A stretch of 64,000 bases of DNA from Teichococcus oryzae (GTDB lineage Bacteria; Pseudomonadota; Alphaproteobacteria; Acetobacterales; Acetobacteraceae): contig NZ_VUKA01000013.1 in the NCBI RefSeq assembly GCF_008386565.1, positions 1-64,000 on the forward strand, written 5' to 3'. The first letter of the stretch is position 1, and every line of letters begins with the position of its first letter. The notes beneath the pieces were generated by a model. That model did not search any database. It saw only the letters and a program-made list of their open reading frames with translations, and was not told the origin of the DNA. This document shows, piece by piece, positions 8,528 to 17,526 of the stretch. Position numbers and translations under genes: made by a program.

Positions 8528-8532
8528 CGCTC

Positions 8533-9309
8533 TCAACCCTTCCACACGCGCCACGGCGCCTTGCCCGAGGCCCACAGGCCTTCCAGGTGGCTGCGGTCAC
8601 GGATCGTATCCATGGGGTGCCAGAAACCGTGGTGCTGATACACGCTCATCTGGTTGTCGGCCACCAGCTGCTCGATCGGCTGGTCTTCCCAAACAGTGCC
8701 GTCGCCTTCGATGTACTCGCCGACGCGGGGGCTGAGGACGAAGTAGCCGCCATTGATCCAGCCGCCATCGCCATGCACCTTCTCCTTGAAGGCGCGCACC
8801 TGGTTGCCCTCGATCTGCAGGGCGCCGAAGCGGCCGGCGGGCTGCGTCGCGGTCATGGTGGCCAGCCGCCCTTCCTTCTTGTGCAGGGCGATGGTCGCGC
8901 TGATGTCAACATTGCCGACACCGTCGCCATAGGTCAGGCAAAAGGCTTCCTCATTGCGCAGATAAGGCAGCACGCGCTTGATGCGGCCGCCGGTCATGCT
9001 GTCCTCGCCGGTTTCGACCAGCGTCACGCGCCAGGGTTCGGCCCGGGCATTATGGACCTCCATGGTGTTCTGCTGGAGGTCGAAAGTGACGTCCGACATG
9101 TACATAAAGTAATTCTTGAAGTAATCCTTGATCACGCTGCCGCGATAGCCAAGACACACAATGAAGTCATTGATGCCATGCGCGGAATAGATCTTCATGA
9201 TATGCCAAAGAATAGGCTTCCCACCGATTTCAACCATCGGTTTCGGGCGAATGCTGGTTTCTTCTGCGAGCCGGGTGCCCAGGCCACCAGCCAGAATTAC
9301 TGCCTTCAT
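8533..9309 (-). CDS. rfbF: Glucose-1-phosphate cytidylyltransferase
   Basis: 258 residues, the usual RfbF length. It has the nucleotidyltransferase signature GGLGTRL (residues 8-14), then [40 protein letters not shown] and the C-terminal [13 protein letters not shown] typical of RfbF. It makes CDP-glucose from CTP and glucose-1-phosphate, the entry point for CDP-linked deoxy or branched sugars. It is the first gene of a four-gene minus-strand operon (rfbF, SDR, rfbC, DRL). GAGG lies 8 nt before ATG 9309. The 370-bp AT-rich gap upstream, shared with a divergent glycosyltransferase, should hold the promoter. Confidence 0.95.
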   Translation of the reverse strand: MKAVILAGGLGTRLAEETSIRPKPMVEIGGKPILWHIMKIYSAHGINDFIVCLGYRGSVIKDYFKNYFMYMSDVTFDLQQNTMEVHNARAEPWRVTLVETGEDSMTGGRIKRVLPYLRNEEAFCLTYGDGVGNVDISATIALHKKEGRLATMTATQPAGRFGALQIEGNQVRAFKEKVHGDGGWINGGYFVLSPRVGEYIEGDGTVWEDQPIEQLVADNQMSVYQHHGFWHPMDTIRDRSHLEGLWASGKAPWRVWKG

Positions 9310-9681
9310 GTTGAGACCTCGTTGCTCACAGTGAGAAAGCGATAAGGCGGGCATATCTTTCCCGCGACGGTTTCTCAGTTTGATGAGATATTATCGTTTT
9401 GTATAGGCATGCGGCCGATCACTGCTGAGTTACCGCTGAGGGCTTTTACTTTCACAACCCCGAGAAGAGAAGTTCAGTTCGATTGCGATCATAAGAAGGG
9501 TGTGGCTGTTGTGCCATGGCTGGGGGATTTTTGCAGCAAACAGGGCAAAAAGAAGCAAAATCTCGAAAACTTGTTTCCTGTCCTGAGGATCTCGCCATTA
9601 GTTTTTATTGATCGCGCCGCCATTCGCGGATGATGACGCTATCCTTAGTTTCGCGCCCCCAATCTGTGCTGGGATGAACAC
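9310..9681. other. Divergent intergenic region between rfbF and a glycosyltransferase
   Basis: 372 bp, clearly more AT-rich than the flanking genes (for example around 9380-9410 and 9540-9620). It must carry promoters for both divergent transcripts. I see no convincing operator, RNA gene or coding frame. Confidence 0.5.
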
Positions 9682-10581
9682 ATGACGGAAGAGCCGCTAG
9701 TTACCATCGGAATGCCGGTCCGGAATGGCGGGCAGCAGATCAAGGTCGCCATCGACTCTCTGCTGGCACAGACGCACCGCAACATCCGGCTGGTTATTTC
9801 GGATAACTGCTCCACTGACGATACGGCGGCGATCTGCCGGGACTACGCGCGGCGTGATAGCCGTGTTGTGCTGCATGAGCAGCCGGAGAACCTTGGCATC
9901 TGCGGGAATTTTCGCTTTGTCCTGATGCAGGCCAAATCCGACTATTTCATGTGGGCGTGCCATGACGACATCTGGTCGCCCGAATTCGTCCAGCGCAATC
10001 TGGAGAACCTGAAGTCCCATCCGACGGCGGTGTGCAGCACTTCCCGCGTCGCCATGGTCACGGTGGAGGGCGATAGCCACCTGTCGAACGGCACCTTCGC
10101 GCTGGAAGGCGACCATGTGCAGCGGCTGCGGCGCTTCCTGTGGGATCCGGGCGAGGTGTCACGCTTCTATGGCGTGTTCCGCACCGAACCATTGAAGCGG
10201 AGCTTCCCGGCTGACATCGACGTGTTTGGCTATGACTGGATCGTCATGGCGCTGAACCTGCTGGAAGGCGAGCATCTCGAACTGTCGGAAGTGCTGCTGA
10301 CGCGTGAGGATCACAGTGAGGACCATTACCAGCGCACCCTGCTGCGCCGGGAGCCGCGTCGGCTGTATCGCTGGATGCCCCATTGGCCGATGACGCGCAT
10401 CCTCAGGGAGCGGCTCCCGCCCGAGGTTTGGCGGGCGAGCCGTGCCGGTGTCCTGCGCCGGAACCTGATCCAGTCCCTGATGTATGCGAAGTACCGCGTT
10501 CCCCTGATGGCCCCGTTGATCCGTGGTCTAGCTGCCCTGGAACGGGCCCGGACCCGCACGCGCGGCATCAGCGCCGCCTGA
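9682..10581 (+). CDS. Family 2 glycosyltransferase
   Basis: 299 residues with a GT-A fold start (VTIGMPVRNGGQQIKVAIDSLLAQT), the nucleotide-sugar motif ISDNCSTDDT (about 40-48) and the metal-binding acidic pair in ACHDDIW (Asp95-Asp96). The C-terminal third is basic (RRLYRWMPHW..., RARTRTRG) without a clear membrane helix. It probably adds one sugar to the lipid-linked repeat unit on the cytoplasmic face; donor and acceptor cannot be told. The gene stands alone, with a terminator 40 nt downstream. Confidence 0.88.
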   Translation: MTEEPLVTIGMPVRNGGQQIKVAIDSLLAQTHRNIRLVISDNCSTDDTAAICRDYARRDSRVVLHEQPENLGICGNFRFVLMQAKSDYFMWACHDDIWSPEFVQRNLENLKSHPTAVCSTSRVAMVTVEGDSHLSNGTFALEGDHVQRLRRFLWDPGEVSRFYGVFRTEPLKRSFPADIDVFGYDWIVMALNLLEGEHLELSEVLLTREDHSEDHYQRTLLRREPRRLYRWMPHWPMTRILRERLPPEVWRASRAGVLRRNLIQSLMYAKYRVPLMAPLIRGLAALERARTRTRGISAA

Positions 10582-10620
10582 GGCCACGCGAAGAAAACAG
10601 CCAACCAGAAGCGGTGATTA

Positions 10621-10650
10621 AGGCCACGCCATTGCGGCGTGGCTTTTTTT
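10621..10650 (+). terminator. Rho-independent terminator
   Basis: An 8-bp stem (GCCACGCC at 10623-10630, GGCGTGGC at 10636-10643) with a 5-nt loop is followed by seven T, downstream of the glycosyltransferase. Confidence 0.9.
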
Positions 10651-10865
10651 CGTGGCGCGCTTCCTACATGTCAGACAGGCAAGATTCCTCAACCTTGACA
10701 CGGGAGATAATCCAATCAGATTATCAACTAAAGGTTGAATAGAAACTTTTGGTAGTTTTGATGTTTTACATTTCTACCATTGCATTTCATCACGATAGCG
10801 TGCGATCAATGTCTTTCATGAACTTAGCGTGATGAGTGTTGGTGTCGTTATGAGGGGCCGCCACC

Positions 10866-11108
10866 ATGAGCGCCGCATCGATCGGGCCTAAAGCCCATAC
10901 TCCGCTGCCTCAGAATGAGGCGATGCAAGATACCTTGCCATCAGGTATGGCCCGGCATGGATGGCTTTCGGCGCGGGAGGACCTGATCACCCGGTGGGGA
11001 AACAGCCTTCAGAATTCACGCCCCTCACCGGCAAAGGGTATCCTGATCGGCCTCGCGCTCTCGGCGCTGATCTGGGCCGCCATCATCGGCTTCCTTCTGG
11101 CTCTGTAG
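10866..11108 (+). CDS. Small hypothetical protein with C-terminal membrane helix
   Basis: 80 residues. The first 55 are polar, and the last 23 form one hydrophobic helix (ILIGLALSALIWAAIIGFLL) with only two residues after it, so it is probably a tail-anchored inner-membrane protein. GAGGGG stands 8 nt before ATG 10866. It lies between two glycosyltransferase genes of the polysaccharide region and follows an AT-rich 215-bp gap that may hold its promoter. I do not recognise a family; a membrane accessory of polysaccharide assembly is only a guess from context. Confidence 0.6.
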   Translation: MSAASIGPKAHTPLPQNEAMQDTLPSGMARHGWLSAREDLITRWGNSLQNSRPSPAKGILIGLALSALIWAAIIGFLLAL

Positions 11109-11217
11109 AAACAAGACGAAATCTCGATAGCCAGCTTTTGTTGGCGGCAAGGGAAGGCTGCCGCGCTGCGGTGCGGTATGGTGTGGCGGGCCTTAAAACA
11201 GGATTTCCGCATCGGCC

Positions 11218-12240
11218 ATGATTGCTTCAACTGATACCTGCGCCCCTTTGATCGCGCTCGCCGTCCCTGTCCTTAATGAGGAAGCCTATATCGCCGCCTG
11301 CCTGGCCTCCCTGCTGGAGCAGAACGACAGGTTCCGGCTGGAGATCCTGGTGCTGGATGGCGGCAGCACCGATCGCACTGCCGAGATCGTGCGTGGCCTG
11401 CAGGCGCGGCACCCGGAAATCCGGCTGGTGGCAAACCCCGCGCGCCTGCAATCGGCCGCCATCAACCTGGCGGCGCGCATCGCTTCTCCGGAAGCCGGAA
11501 TCCTGATCCGCGCCGATGCCCATGCCTGGTATCCGCCTGGCTTCGTCACCCGCATCGTGACGGCATTGCGGGAGCAGAACGCGACCTCGGTGGTGGTGCC
11601 GATGCTGACGGAAGGGCGGGAAGGCCTGCAGCGCGGCATCGCCGCGGCGCAGAACAGCCGCCTGGGCAATGGCGGATCGGCGCACCGGACCGGACGGCGC
11701 TCGGAATGGATCGATCACGGCCACCATGCCGCCTTTGATCGCGCCTTCTTCCTGTCGATCGGCGGCTACGACGAGAGCTTCACCCACAATGAGGATGCGG
11801 AGCTGGATCACCGCGCCAAGCTGGCCGGTGGCCGTATCTGGCTTTGCGCCGATGCTCCCTGCACCTATTACCCGCGCAAGGACCTTGCCTCCCTGGCGCG
11901 GCAATACATGAAGCATGGCGCTGGCCGCGCACGCACCTTGCTGAAGCACCGGATGCGGCCGAAGCCCCGGCAGATGGCGCCTGTGATCGCTTTGTTGGGC
12001 TGCCTCGGCGGGTTGGCCCTGGCGCCGTTCTGGCCCATCGCCCTGCTGGTTCCCGGGCTTTACGGGGCGCTTTGCCTGGGCTGGGGCGGGCTTCTGGCCA
12101 TCCGGAAGCGTGATCCCTGGCTGGCCGGCGCTGGCCCGGCGGCCATCACCATGCACATGGCCTGGGGTGCCGGTTTCCTGCGCAGCCTGCTGAAGCATCG
12201 TGGCGCGCAGCCAGCCGCGCTTTCCGCATCGGCGGGATGA
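11218..12240 (+). CDS. Family 2 glycosyltransferase with C-terminal membrane segments (ExoA-like)
   Basis: 340 residues. The GT2 domain shows LAVPVLNEEAYI (14-25), LVLDGGSTDRTAEI (44-57), the metal-binding IRADAH (about 98-103) and a late HNEDAELDHRAK segment. Three hydrophobic stretches follow from about residue 253. The layout matches ExoA, which adds a beta-1,3-linked glucose in succinoglycan synthesis, and related membrane-attached glycosyltransferases. It probably acts on the undecaprenyl-linked precursor started by the sugar transferase encoded convergently next to it. The Shine-Dalgarno is weak. The exact sugar is unknown. Confidence 0.87.
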   Translation: MIASTDTCAPLIALAVPVLNEEAYIAACLASLLEQNDRFRLEILVLDGGSTDRTAEIVRGLQARHPEIRLVANPARLQSAAINLAARIASPEAGILIRADAHAWYPPGFVTRIVTALREQNATSVVVPMLTEGREGLQRGIAAAQNSRLGNGGSAHRTGRRSEWIDHGHHAAFDRAFFLSIGGYDESFTHNEDAELDHRAKLAGGRIWLCADAPCTYYPRKDLASLARQYMKHGAGRARTLLKHRMRPKPRQMAPVIALLGCLGGLALAPFWPIALLVPGLYGALCLGWGGLLAIRKRDPWLAGAGPAAITMHMAWGAGFLRSLLKHRGAQPAALSASAG

Positions 12241-12289
12241 AAGGCCGGGCCGGAACAGCGTTCCCGGCCCTCCATGAATGGCAGACATG

Positions 12290-12312
12290 AAAAACCCCGC
12301 CACAGGGCGGGG
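12290..12312 (-). terminator. Rho-independent terminator of the initiating sugar transferase gene
   Basis: On the minus strand CCCCGCC-CTGT-GGCGGGG (12306-12312 with 12295-12301) is followed by TTTTT. A second imperfect GC hairpin at about 12247-12271, without a T tract, may serve the plus-strand gene. Confidence 0.85.
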
Positions 12313-12344
12313 TGATCATGGCGCCGGAGCGTTGGCGTGGAGCC

Positions 12345-13052
12345 TCAATAGGCGCCACGCCCGAACAGCACGGCCGGAACCGTCTTCAGCAGGATGCGCA
12401 TGTCGCCCCAGAAGGAGAACTCGCGCACATAGCGGCAATCGAGCTGGACGCGCTCGACATAGGTGGTGTCGCTGCGGCCGCTGATCTGCCACAGCCCGGT
12501 GATGCCGGGGCGCACCGCCATGTAGCTGGCGGCGGCGACGCCGTAATGCTGGTCCAGTTCTTCCTGCACCACCGGCCGCGGACCGACCAGGCTCATTTCC
12601 CCGCGCACCACGTTGAGCAGCTGCGGCAGTTCGTCGAGGCTGGTGCCGCGCAGGAACTTGCCGATGCGGGTGACGCGCGGATCGTTCTGCAGCTTGCGCG
12701 TCGTGGCCCAGATGCGCGCCGCCTCCGGATCTTCCGCCAGCAGCTTGGCCAGAACTTCAGCAGAGTTCGGCACCATGCTGCGGAACTTCAGGCAATGGAA
12801 GCTGCGGCCGTTCCGGCCGACCCGCTTATGCCCAAAAACCGCCGGACCGCCATCCATCATCACCAGCAGGCAAATGATCAGCAGTAATGGTGACAGCACC
12901 AGCAGGGCGCTGCCTGCCGCGACGATGTCGAATGACCTTTTGGCGAAATGATGTAAGCCGCGACCGCTGAAAGCCGCAGATCCATACAGCCCTTCATCCA
13001 CCTTCGTGGCATTCACCATTTGGATGTCGTTGGGCCAGTTCGTATGGGTCAT
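12345..13052 (-). CDS. Initiating sugar transferase (undecaprenyl-phosphate glycosyl-1-phosphate transferase, ExoY-like)
   Basis: 235 residues of the bacterial sugar transferase family. There is one N-terminal membrane helix (about 43-65) just after KRSFDIV, then GHKRVGRNG, the KFRSM motif (89-93), DELPQLLNVVRGEMSLVGPRP and RPGITGLWQISGRS near the C-terminus. It lacks the long multi-helix N-terminal part of WbaP/WcaJ, so it is the short ExoY/PglC-like type. It would transfer the first sugar-1-phosphate to undecaprenyl phosphate and so start the repeat unit. ATG 13052 with GGAG 9 nt upstream is chosen; an in-frame GTG at 13112 has no ribosome-binding site. Confidence 0.92.
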   Translation of the reverse strand: MTHTNWPNDIQMVNATKVDEGLYGSAAFSGRGLHHFAKRSFDIVAAGSALLVLSPLLLIICLLVMMDGGPAVFGHKRVGRNGRSFHCLKFRSMVPNSAEVLAKLLAEDPEAARIWATTRKLQNDPRVTRIGKFLRGTSLDELPQLLNVVRGEMSLVGPRPVVQEELDQHYGVAAASYMAVRPGITGLWQISGRSDTTYVERVQLDCRYVREFSFWGDMRILLKTVPAVLFGRGAY

Positions 13053-13542
13053 TGGGAGGAACTCCGTTGACAGACGGCCTCGATTTCCGTTCTCTTGCGT
13101 CTCAAAATACACACACCATTAAGATAAGGTAGAATTAATTCGGCAAATTCCTATTAAGCTTCATAAACTGTTTGTGTGTATATTAATGACACGCCTCTAC
13201 CTACCCTTGTGACCAATCGCTACCAGGAGTTGGCCTGCCCTTGCAGGCAGCACTCAACCCCAGCGCTTGCCGGTGATCAGATGTGTTTCCCCCAGATAAG
13301 CGGAAGCTGCGCCAGGTGCTGTGCAGCTGGTCGGCTCCACTCGTTCATGTGCCAGCATAACGGCCAGCAAGACAAGCGGGCGTAACTTGTCGTGAAGTGA
13401 CGCGATGATCGAGCCGGAAATGACTGAAAGCGTGCTTTTTCTTGCGGAATCACGCTCTGCTGAAAAGCATCAGCTGGCGATCTAACCTAATAGTTGAATT
13501 CTTGTACTCGATAATTCTTCTAGGATTGTCTTGGCTGTTCGC
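13053..13542. other. Intergenic region, AT-rich, no gene seen
   Basis: 490 bp between the sugar transferase and the CtrA-like regulator. The part at about 13100-13190 is very AT-rich and should hold the sugar transferase promoter. A 69-codon plus-strand frame at 13176-13385 has no ribosome-binding site and atypical composition and is not called. Confidence 0.45.
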
Positions 13543-14265
13543 TCAGGCTGCCGCTTGCCGCATCAGGGATTGCTGAACAGCCGGCGCCACCTTCCGTTCC
13601 TCGCGCAGCACATAGCCGCGACCCCAAACGGTTTCGATCAATCCGCCCAGTCCAGCCTTGGCAAGCTTCTTGCGCAGGTTGCAGATGAAGACGTCGATGA
13701 TCTTCATCTCGGGTTCGTCCATGCCGCCATAAAGGTGGTCCAGAAAGGCCTGCTTGGTCAGCACCAGCCCCCTGCGAAGCATCATGACTTCCAGAATGGC
13801 GTATTCCTTGGCGGTCAGCCGCAGGGGCTGGCCATTGATCTGGACCTCATGCGAGTGCAGGCACAGCGTCAGCGGGCCGGCTGACAGCACAGAGTCGCTG
13901 TAGCCCTTGGCGCGCCGAACGATGGCCTGCATGCGGGCCAGCAATTCCGCAGGGTCCAGGGGCTTGGACATCACGTCATCGGCGCCAAGCTTCAGGCTCT
14001 CGATGCGGGCTTGCGCTTGGGAAGCCTCGGACAGGATCATCACCGGAGCGGTGATGCGAGCGGCCCGCAGGCGGCGCAGCACCTCATGGCCGCTCAAGGG
14101 GCCAGGCAGCGTCAGGCTCAGCAGGATGATGTCGTAATCATAAAGGCGCCCCAGCTCGAGCGCCTCCTCGCCATTCGGCGCCTCGTCCAGCACGCCATAA
14201 TCCCTCAAGGCGCCCTTCAGCGTCTGAGCCAGCTTGATATCGGCTTCCGCCAGAAGAATCCGCAT
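13543..14265 (-). CDS. CtrA-like OmpR-family response regulator lacking the phospho-acceptor Asp
   Basis: 240 residues, with a receiver domain (1-115) and a winged-helix domain (about 125-228). The C-terminal half matches CtrA very closely (LTAKEYAILEVM, LYGGMDEPEMKIIDVFIC, IETVWGRGYVLRE), so it should bind CtrA-like TTAA sites. The receiver keeps YDYDIILL, but the phospho-acceptor position equal to CtrA Asp51 is Ser50 (ILLSLTLP). One of the metal-binding acids is Ala (LLAEAD for LLIEDD), while the conserved Lys (SKP) remains. It is therefore probably a phosphorylation-independent CtrA paralogue. Targets are unknown; it lies between the sugar transferase and the Kdo operon. ATG 14265 begins directly at the first beta strand. 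Confidence 0.9.
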   Translation of the reverse strand: MRILLAEADIKLAQTLKGALRDYGVLDEAPNGEEALELGRLYDYDIILLSLTLPGPLSGHEVLRRLRAARITAPVMILSEASQAQARIESLKLGADDVMSKPLDPAELLARMQAIVRRAKGYSDSVLSAGPLTLCLHSHEVQINGQPLRLTAKEYAILEVMMLRRGLVLTKQAFLDHLYGGMDEPEMKIIDVFICNLRKKLAKAGLGGLIETVWGRGYVLREERKVAPAVQQSLMRQAAA

Positions 14266-14668
14266 GAGCTTGCCTAATCGCGGTCGTTGCAACCAAGACG
14301 TGCATATCGGATTCACAATGTAAACGCAAACTAAGAATTCAACAGTTCGTGAACTCGATAAAGATTTTGTGATTTTTCAGCCCTTTCAGCATCAGGGCTT
14401 CAATGAACCTTAAGCTTGTGCTTTGAGCCTGCAATATCGCGCAACGCGCTGGGCGATCCAGGCAAAGGGAACCGGGAGATGCTTCACCCCGCTTCCACCC
14501 GCCTCACGTTCCTCTGCCGCGCCGCGCTTCTGCATCGCCTGGTTGTATGCTGAGCATGGCGGGCTGGTGATCCATACGGACCTGTTCCGCCATGGATCAT
14601 GGCAAGGCGCGGGACGCGCCGGGGCCCGGAACCCCATTCTGCCAAATGGCGGCCTGGGCCGCCTTCCA
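14266..14668. other. Intergenic region upstream of the CtrA-like gene
   Basis: 403 bp; the half next to the regulator is AT-rich. An inverted repeat AGTTC-GT-GAACT lies at 14344-14355, about 80 bp before the regulator's ATG, and could be an operator. The half next to kdsD is GC-rich with no terminator that I can see. Confidence 0.4.
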
Positions 14669-15667
14669 TCATGCCACGCCGGCGCGCAGCAGGTCGTGGA
14701 TGTTGAGCACGCCGACCGGCCGCCGCTCCTCCACCACGAACACGGCGGTAATGGCGGCGGCGTTCAACTCGGCGAGGATCTGCGGCGCCAGCATCTCAGG
14801 CCCGATGGTGCGGGGGTTGCTCGTCATCGCCTGGCGCACCGGGCGATCGGTGAAGCCGCCGCTCTCGAAGGCGCGGCGCAGGTCGCCATCCGTGATGACA
14901 CCGGCCAGGCGGCCCTCCCCGTCCACCACGGCGGTGATGCCGAAGCGCTTGCCGGTCATCTCCACAATGGCCTGGGAAAGGGTGGCATTGTCCGGCACCA
15001 TCGGCACGGCAAGGCCGGTATGCATCAGGTCGCGCGCGCTGCGCAGCTGGGCGCCCAGCTTGCCGCCCGGATGGAAGCGGCGGAAATCCTGCGCCGTGAA
15101 GCCGCGCAGCGACAGCAGCGCGACCGCCAGCGCATCGCCCATCGCCATCTGCATAATGGTGGAGGTGGTGGGCGCGAGGCCGTTCGGGCAGGCTTCCGGC
15201 ATGGCCGGCAGGATCAGCGGCAGGTCGGCCGCCCGGCCCAGCGCGCCGCTGCTGCGCGCGGTGATGGCGATCAGCGGCACCTTGAAGCGGCGGGTATAGG
15301 CGATGATGTCGGACAGTTCCGGCGCCTCGCCCGACCAGGACAGCGCCAGCACCACATCCTGTTCCTGGATCATGCCGAGGTCGCCATGGCTGGCCTCGGC
15401 CGGATGCACGAAATAGGCGGGCTGCCCGGTGGAAGCCAGGGTGGCGGCGATCTTGCGCCCGACATGGCCGGACTTGCCCATGCCCGTGACGATCACCCGC
15501 CCCGTGGCCGCCTGCAACGTGGCGACGGCGCGCGCCAGCACCGTGCCCAGTTCGCCATCCAGCGCCGCGCGCAGGGCGGTCAGGCCTTGCGCCTCCAACT
15601 CCAGCGTATGGCGGGCCGAGGCCAGGGCGGTGGTCTGGGCGGCGGCCATGGGAGCCAGGTCGTGCAT
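14669..15667 (-). CDS. kdsD: Arabinose-5-phosphate isomerase
   Basis: 332 residues. An N-terminal SIS domain (VIVTGMGKSGHVGRKIAATLASTG; HPAEASHGDLGM; WSGEAPELSDII) precedes two CBS domains at about 205-330 (DLMHTG..., GRLAGVITDGDLRRAF). This is the KdsD/GutQ layout and length. It interconverts ribulose-5-phosphate and arabinose-5-phosphate, the first step to Kdo. It is the last gene of kdsA-kdsB-kdsD, 84 nt behind kdsB. ATG 15667 has AAGGAC at good spacing. Confidence 0.94.
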   Translation of the reverse strand: MHDLAPMAAAQTTALASARHTLELEAQGLTALRAALDGELGTVLARAVATLQAATGRVIVTGMGKSGHVGRKIAATLASTGQPAYFVHPAEASHGDLGMIQEQDVVLALSWSGEAPELSDIIAYTRRFKVPLIAITARSSGALGRAADLPLILPAMPEACPNGLAPTTSTIMQMAMGDALAVALLSLRGFTAQDFRRFHPGGKLGAQLRSARDLMHTGLAVPMVPDNATLSQAIVEMTGKRFGITAVVDGEGRLAGVITDGDLRRAFESGGFTDRPVRQAMTSNPRTIGPEMLAPQILAELNAAAITAVFVVEERRPVGVLNIHDLLRAGVA

Positions 15668-15751
15668 GGGCAAGTCCTTTAAAGCGGGTGCCGGCCCGGC
15701 AACGTCACCTGGCCGGGCAAGGAGGCCGCCAAACAAGAAGCGGGGGTGCCC

Positions 15752-16501
15752 TCAGGGGGCGGGCTGGCCGTCGCGGCGGCGCAGCAGCGAACGGGCGCGG
15801 TCCAGATCGGCCGGTGTATCGACGCCGAGCGGCACCTCCGCAACCTCCATGGCATCGACGCGCATGCCAGCCTCCAGCGCGCGCAGCTGTTCCAGCTTCT
15901 CGCGCAGTTCCAGCGCCGAAGGCGGCAGGCGGACAAAGCGTTCCAGCGCGGCGCGGCGCCAGGCATACAGGCCGATATGATGATAAAGCGGCCCCTCGCC
16001 CCAGGGGGCCTGGGCGCGGGTGAAATACAACGCGCGAAAACGGCCGCCGCCCAGCGGCGAGCCCACCATCTTCACCACGCTGGATGCTTCGCGCTCCTCC
16101 GCCCGCAGGATCGGCGCCACGGCGGTGCCGATGGCGACCTCGGGATCCTCCAGCGGCGCGGCGGCGGCGCGGATGGTGGCCGGCTGCACCGTTGGCAGGT
16201 CGCCCTGCACGTTGAGGATGGCATCGAAGCGGCCATCGGGATCGATGCGGCCGATCGCCTCGAACACCCGGTCGGAGCCGGAAGGGTGGTCGGGCGCGGT
16301 CATCACCGCCTGGCCGCCGGCGGCGCGCACGGCCTCGGCGATGGCGGGGGCGTCGGTCGCCACCCAGACGGGAGCGATGTCGGCTTCCATCGCGCGGCGC
16401 CACACGGCGACGATCATGGGCTCGCCATGGATGTCGGCCAGGGGCTTGTTCGGCAGCCGTGTCGCCGCCAGCCGCGATGGGATCAGGACAACCGGCCTCA
16501 T
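15752..16501 (-). CDS. kdsB: 3-deoxy-manno-octulosonate cytidylyltransferase (CMP-Kdo synthetase)
   Basis: 249 residues. It has the KdsB start [20 protein letters not shown], then [26 protein letters not shown] and [10 protein letters not shown], all typical of the family. One family difference is LNVQGDLP where many KdsB have NVQGDEP. It activates Kdo as CMP-Kdo. The ATG overlaps the kdsA stop by 4 nt, so the two are translationally coupled. Confidence 0.94.
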   Translation of the reverse strand: MRPVVLIPSRLAATRLPNKPLADIHGEPMIVAVWRRAMEADIAPVWVATDAPAIAEAVRAAGGQAVMTAPDHPSGSDRVFEAIGRIDPDGRFDAILNVQGDLPTVQPATIRAAAAPLEDPEVAIGTAVAPILRAEEREASSVVKMVGSPLGGGRFRALYFTRAQAPWGEGPLYHHIGLYAWRRAALERFVRLPPSALELREKLEQLRALEAGMRVDAMEVAEVPLGVDTPADLDRARSLLRRRDGQPAP

Positions 16502-17376
16502 GCCGCGGCCCCTGCCTGGGCCAGCTGGGCCTTGCTCAGCTTGTCGAGCGCCACGAGGTCGCGCAGCAGCCCCTCGAACTGCGCCAGCGGCACCATGTTG
16601 GGCCCGTCCGAGGGCGCGCGGTCGGGGTCCTGGTGCGTCTCGATGAACACCCCGGCGACCCCCACCGCGACGGCCGCGCGCGCCAGAACAGGCACGAATT
16701 CGCGCTGCCCGCCGGAGGAGGCGCCCTGTCCGCCCGGCTGCTGCACCGAATGGGTCGCATCGAACACCACCGGCGCCCCGGTGCGCGCCATGATCGGCAG
16801 GCCGCGGAAATCGGATACCAGCGTGTTGTAGCCGAAGGAGGTGCCGCGATCGGTCAGCAGCACCTTCGGATTGCCGGCGCCGGTCAGCTTGTCCACCACA
16901 TTGGCCATGTCCCAGGGCGCCAGGAACTGGCCCTTCTTGACGTTCACCACCCGCCCCGTGGCGGCGGCGGCCAGCAGCAGGTCGGTCTGGCGGCACAGAA
17001 AGGCGGGGATCTGCAGGATGTCCGCCGCCTCGGCCACGGGCGCGCATTGATGCGCGTCATGCACATCGGTCAGCACCGGCAGGCCAAGCGTTTCGCGGAT
17101 CTCGGCCAGGATCGGCATCGACTTTTCCAGCCCCAATCCGCGCTGGGCGCTGGCGCTGGTGCGGTTCGCCTTGTCGAAGGAGGTCTTGTAGACGAGGCCG
17201 AAACCCACCCGGAGCGCGATCTCCTTCAGCGCCGCGGCGGTTTCCAGCGCGTGCTGGCGGCTTTCCAGCTGGCAGGGGCCGGCGATCACCGCCAATGGCA
17301 GCGTGTTGCCGAAGCGGACGGCGCCAACGTCAACAATCGGGGCAGGATGGGGCATCGGATACATTCTCACTCGCAT
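16498..17376 (-). CDS. kdsA: 3-deoxy-8-phosphooctulonate synthase (Kdo-8-P synthase)
   Basis: 292 residues. It carries [61 protein letters not shown] and [11 protein letters not shown], the family's substrate-binding loops. It condenses phosphoenolpyruvate and arabinose-5-phosphate. It is the first gene of the Kdo operon on the minus strand. Three in-frame ATGs (17376, 17364, 17355) are possible; the first is given. A Kdo-8-P phosphatase gene (kdsC) is not in the window. Confidence 0.95.
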   Translation of the reverse strand: MRVRMYPMPHPAPIVDVGAVRFGNTLPLAVIAGPCQLESRQHALETAAALKEIALRVGFGLVYKTSFDKANRTSASAQRGLGLEKSMPILAEIRETLGLPVLTDVHDAHQCAPVAEAADILQIPAFLCRQTDLLLAAAATGRVVNVKKGQFLAPWDMANVVDKLTGAGNPKVLLTDRGTSFGYNTLVSDFRGLPIMARTGAPVVFDATHSVQQPGGQGASSGGQREFVPVLARAAVAVGVAGVFIETHQDPDRAPSDGPNMVPLAQFEGLLRDLVALDKLSKAQLAQAGAAA

Positions 17377-17473
17377 CGGGGCCGTGGCCCGGGCGGGTGT
17401 TTAGCGCATCCCGATGGGTTTTGGCGAAGGCCGGGCCGCGGCCATGGCGACAGGCGGAGGCGCCTCGCCCATT

Positions 17474-17508
17474 GAAAAGGGCCGGTCTCTTTCGGGGCCG
17501 GCCCTTTC
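17474..17508 (-). terminator. Symmetric terminator-like hairpin after the small secreted protein gene
   Basis: AAAGGGCCGG (17476-17485) pairs with CCGGCCCTTT (17498-17507); A and T tracts on either side let it work in both directions. It lies just beyond the stop of the minus-strand gene ending at 17527. Confidence 0.7.
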
Positions 17509-17526
17509 ACGCTTCAGCCGGATGGC

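Noticed and set aside
13176-13385. A 69-codon plus-strand frame in the gap before the CtrA-like gene
   Set aside because: No ribosome-binding site, Cys-rich and irregular composition, no similarity that I can recognise.
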